Notes under the pieces: model-generated | The model's database searches: none | What the model was told of the DNA's origin: nothing | What the model saw: only the letters and a program-made list of their open reading frames with translations | Translations under genes and position numbers: made by a program | Shown: piece after piece, positions 63,416 through 64,000 of the stretch | How positions within the stretch are numbered: the first letter of the stretch is position 1 | Layout: each line of letters begins with the position of its first letter | Source of the DNA: Oncomelania hupensis | Lineage: Eukaryota > Mollusca > Gastropoda > Littorinimorpha > Pomatiopsidae | Direction: 5' to 3' | Length of the DNA: 64,000 bases | Assembly: GCA_036898135.1 (NCBI GenBank) | Contig: CM072519.1 | Coordinates: forward strand, 69,317,229-69,381,228

Positions 63416-64000
63416 CAGCTGGGCCCGTATTTTTGTCGGCAAGCTAATGTAGCGACTCGCTAGACTCTAGCCACTGGCTAACTAACTACTCGCTAAGTGA
63501 AACGCAACACTGGTATTCTTGTCCCACAGCTAAGCACTGGCTTGCTAGCTAGAGGTCACACGATAAGTGCGCAGGCGCAACTGTTGTTATTGTTACGCGA
63601 GACCAAGTAATCTTACTTTTTTTTTTTTGCTGCTGCAATCAACACTTTTCCGTATTTCTATGTATTATTTATCTCTCTCTGTGTGTGTGTGTGCGCACAT
63701 GTGGCATAAATGGCTTCTATACAGTAGATAATTTTACCGAGTGAAAGACTCGATATTTGTTTGTATTTTAATGTAATAAGCCTATGCGTGTGGCAGTAGT
63801 GTGCGCGCTTAATTAATATAAGATAAGCGCATTACAAATAACTTTATTATTATTATATTAGGAAGAACCATATATACATTTAAGCTTATCTATTTTGTTG
63901 CAATTTTTTCACATTTTAATTCACACATTTGTTAAAATAAATACACTAAATAATTTACTCTGTGTTTGTGTATGTGTATCAAGTACACTAAATAATCTAG
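63416..64000. other. Unassigned sequence at right edge
   Basis: GGGCCCGTATTTTTGTCGG near 63423 followed by GCTA-rich imperfect repeats may be the start of a miniature transposon, but I cannot find its other end. A GT microsatellite lies near 63678-63694. No gene supported. Confidence 0.35.

Overview
This 64 kb window is eukaryotic, repeat-dense, largely non-genic DNA. It probably comes from a lophotrochozoan invertebrate, most likely a marine mollusc. That is an inference from the mix of transposon families, a (TTAGGG)n tract, 5S- and tRNA-derived SINEs and many long minisatellites. I see no bacterial gene organisation and no tRNA or rRNA gene. Apart from transposon genes I support only one candidate host gene: the terminal exon of a small glycine/alanine-rich protein at 46.1-46.7 kb, minus strand.

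0-19 kb is a patchwork of decayed retroelements and satellites. Four plus-strand copies of one LINE family end in GGATA-type repeats (1.8-3.5, 4.4-4.8, 8.2-8.5, 14.1-15.4 kb). A minus-strand CR1/L2-like LINE (5.2-7.1 kb) has a long open RT frame. There are three SINE copies, a 724-bp DNA transposon with 12-bp inverted repeats, and minisatellites with units of 65, 18, 41 and about 32 bp. 19.4-22.4 kb holds a LINE that has ORF1 (three CCHC knuckles) but no ORF2.

22.4-34.7 kb is one LTR retrotransposon (E2, plus strand) bounded by a perfect 5-bp duplication, TGGAG. A second Ty3/Gypsy element (E1, minus strand) is nested in its 5' LTR. 39.2-44.6 kb is a complete Ty3/Gypsy element with one uninterrupted gag-pol frame (E4, minus). 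53.6-61.4 kb is a third member of the E1/E2 group (E3, minus), bounded by the duplication TGGAT. A 2.1-kb solo LTR of the E1 family sits in its pol gene, flanked by the duplication GACCC.

The main observation concerns E1, E2 and E3. Protease is followed directly by integrase, and remnants of reverse transcriptase or RNase H lie after integrase. This is the reversed pol order of the Gmr1-like group of Ty3/Gypsy elements. Their capsid regions resemble the SCAN domain. None keeps a reverse transcriptase core, yet E2 and E3 have LTR pairs about 99% identical, which suggests recent movement using enzymes supplied in trans. E3 also carries a cluster of heat-shock-element-like sites in its leader and LTR.

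The rest (34.7-39 kb, 44.6-53.6 kb, 61.4-64 kb) holds LINE 3' ends, hAT-like and TTAA-type miniature transposons, a 92-bp satellite, a dispersed repeat family, a decayed L1/Tx1-type LINE and AT-rich DNA in which I see nothing coding. Coordinates of degenerate repeats are approximate.
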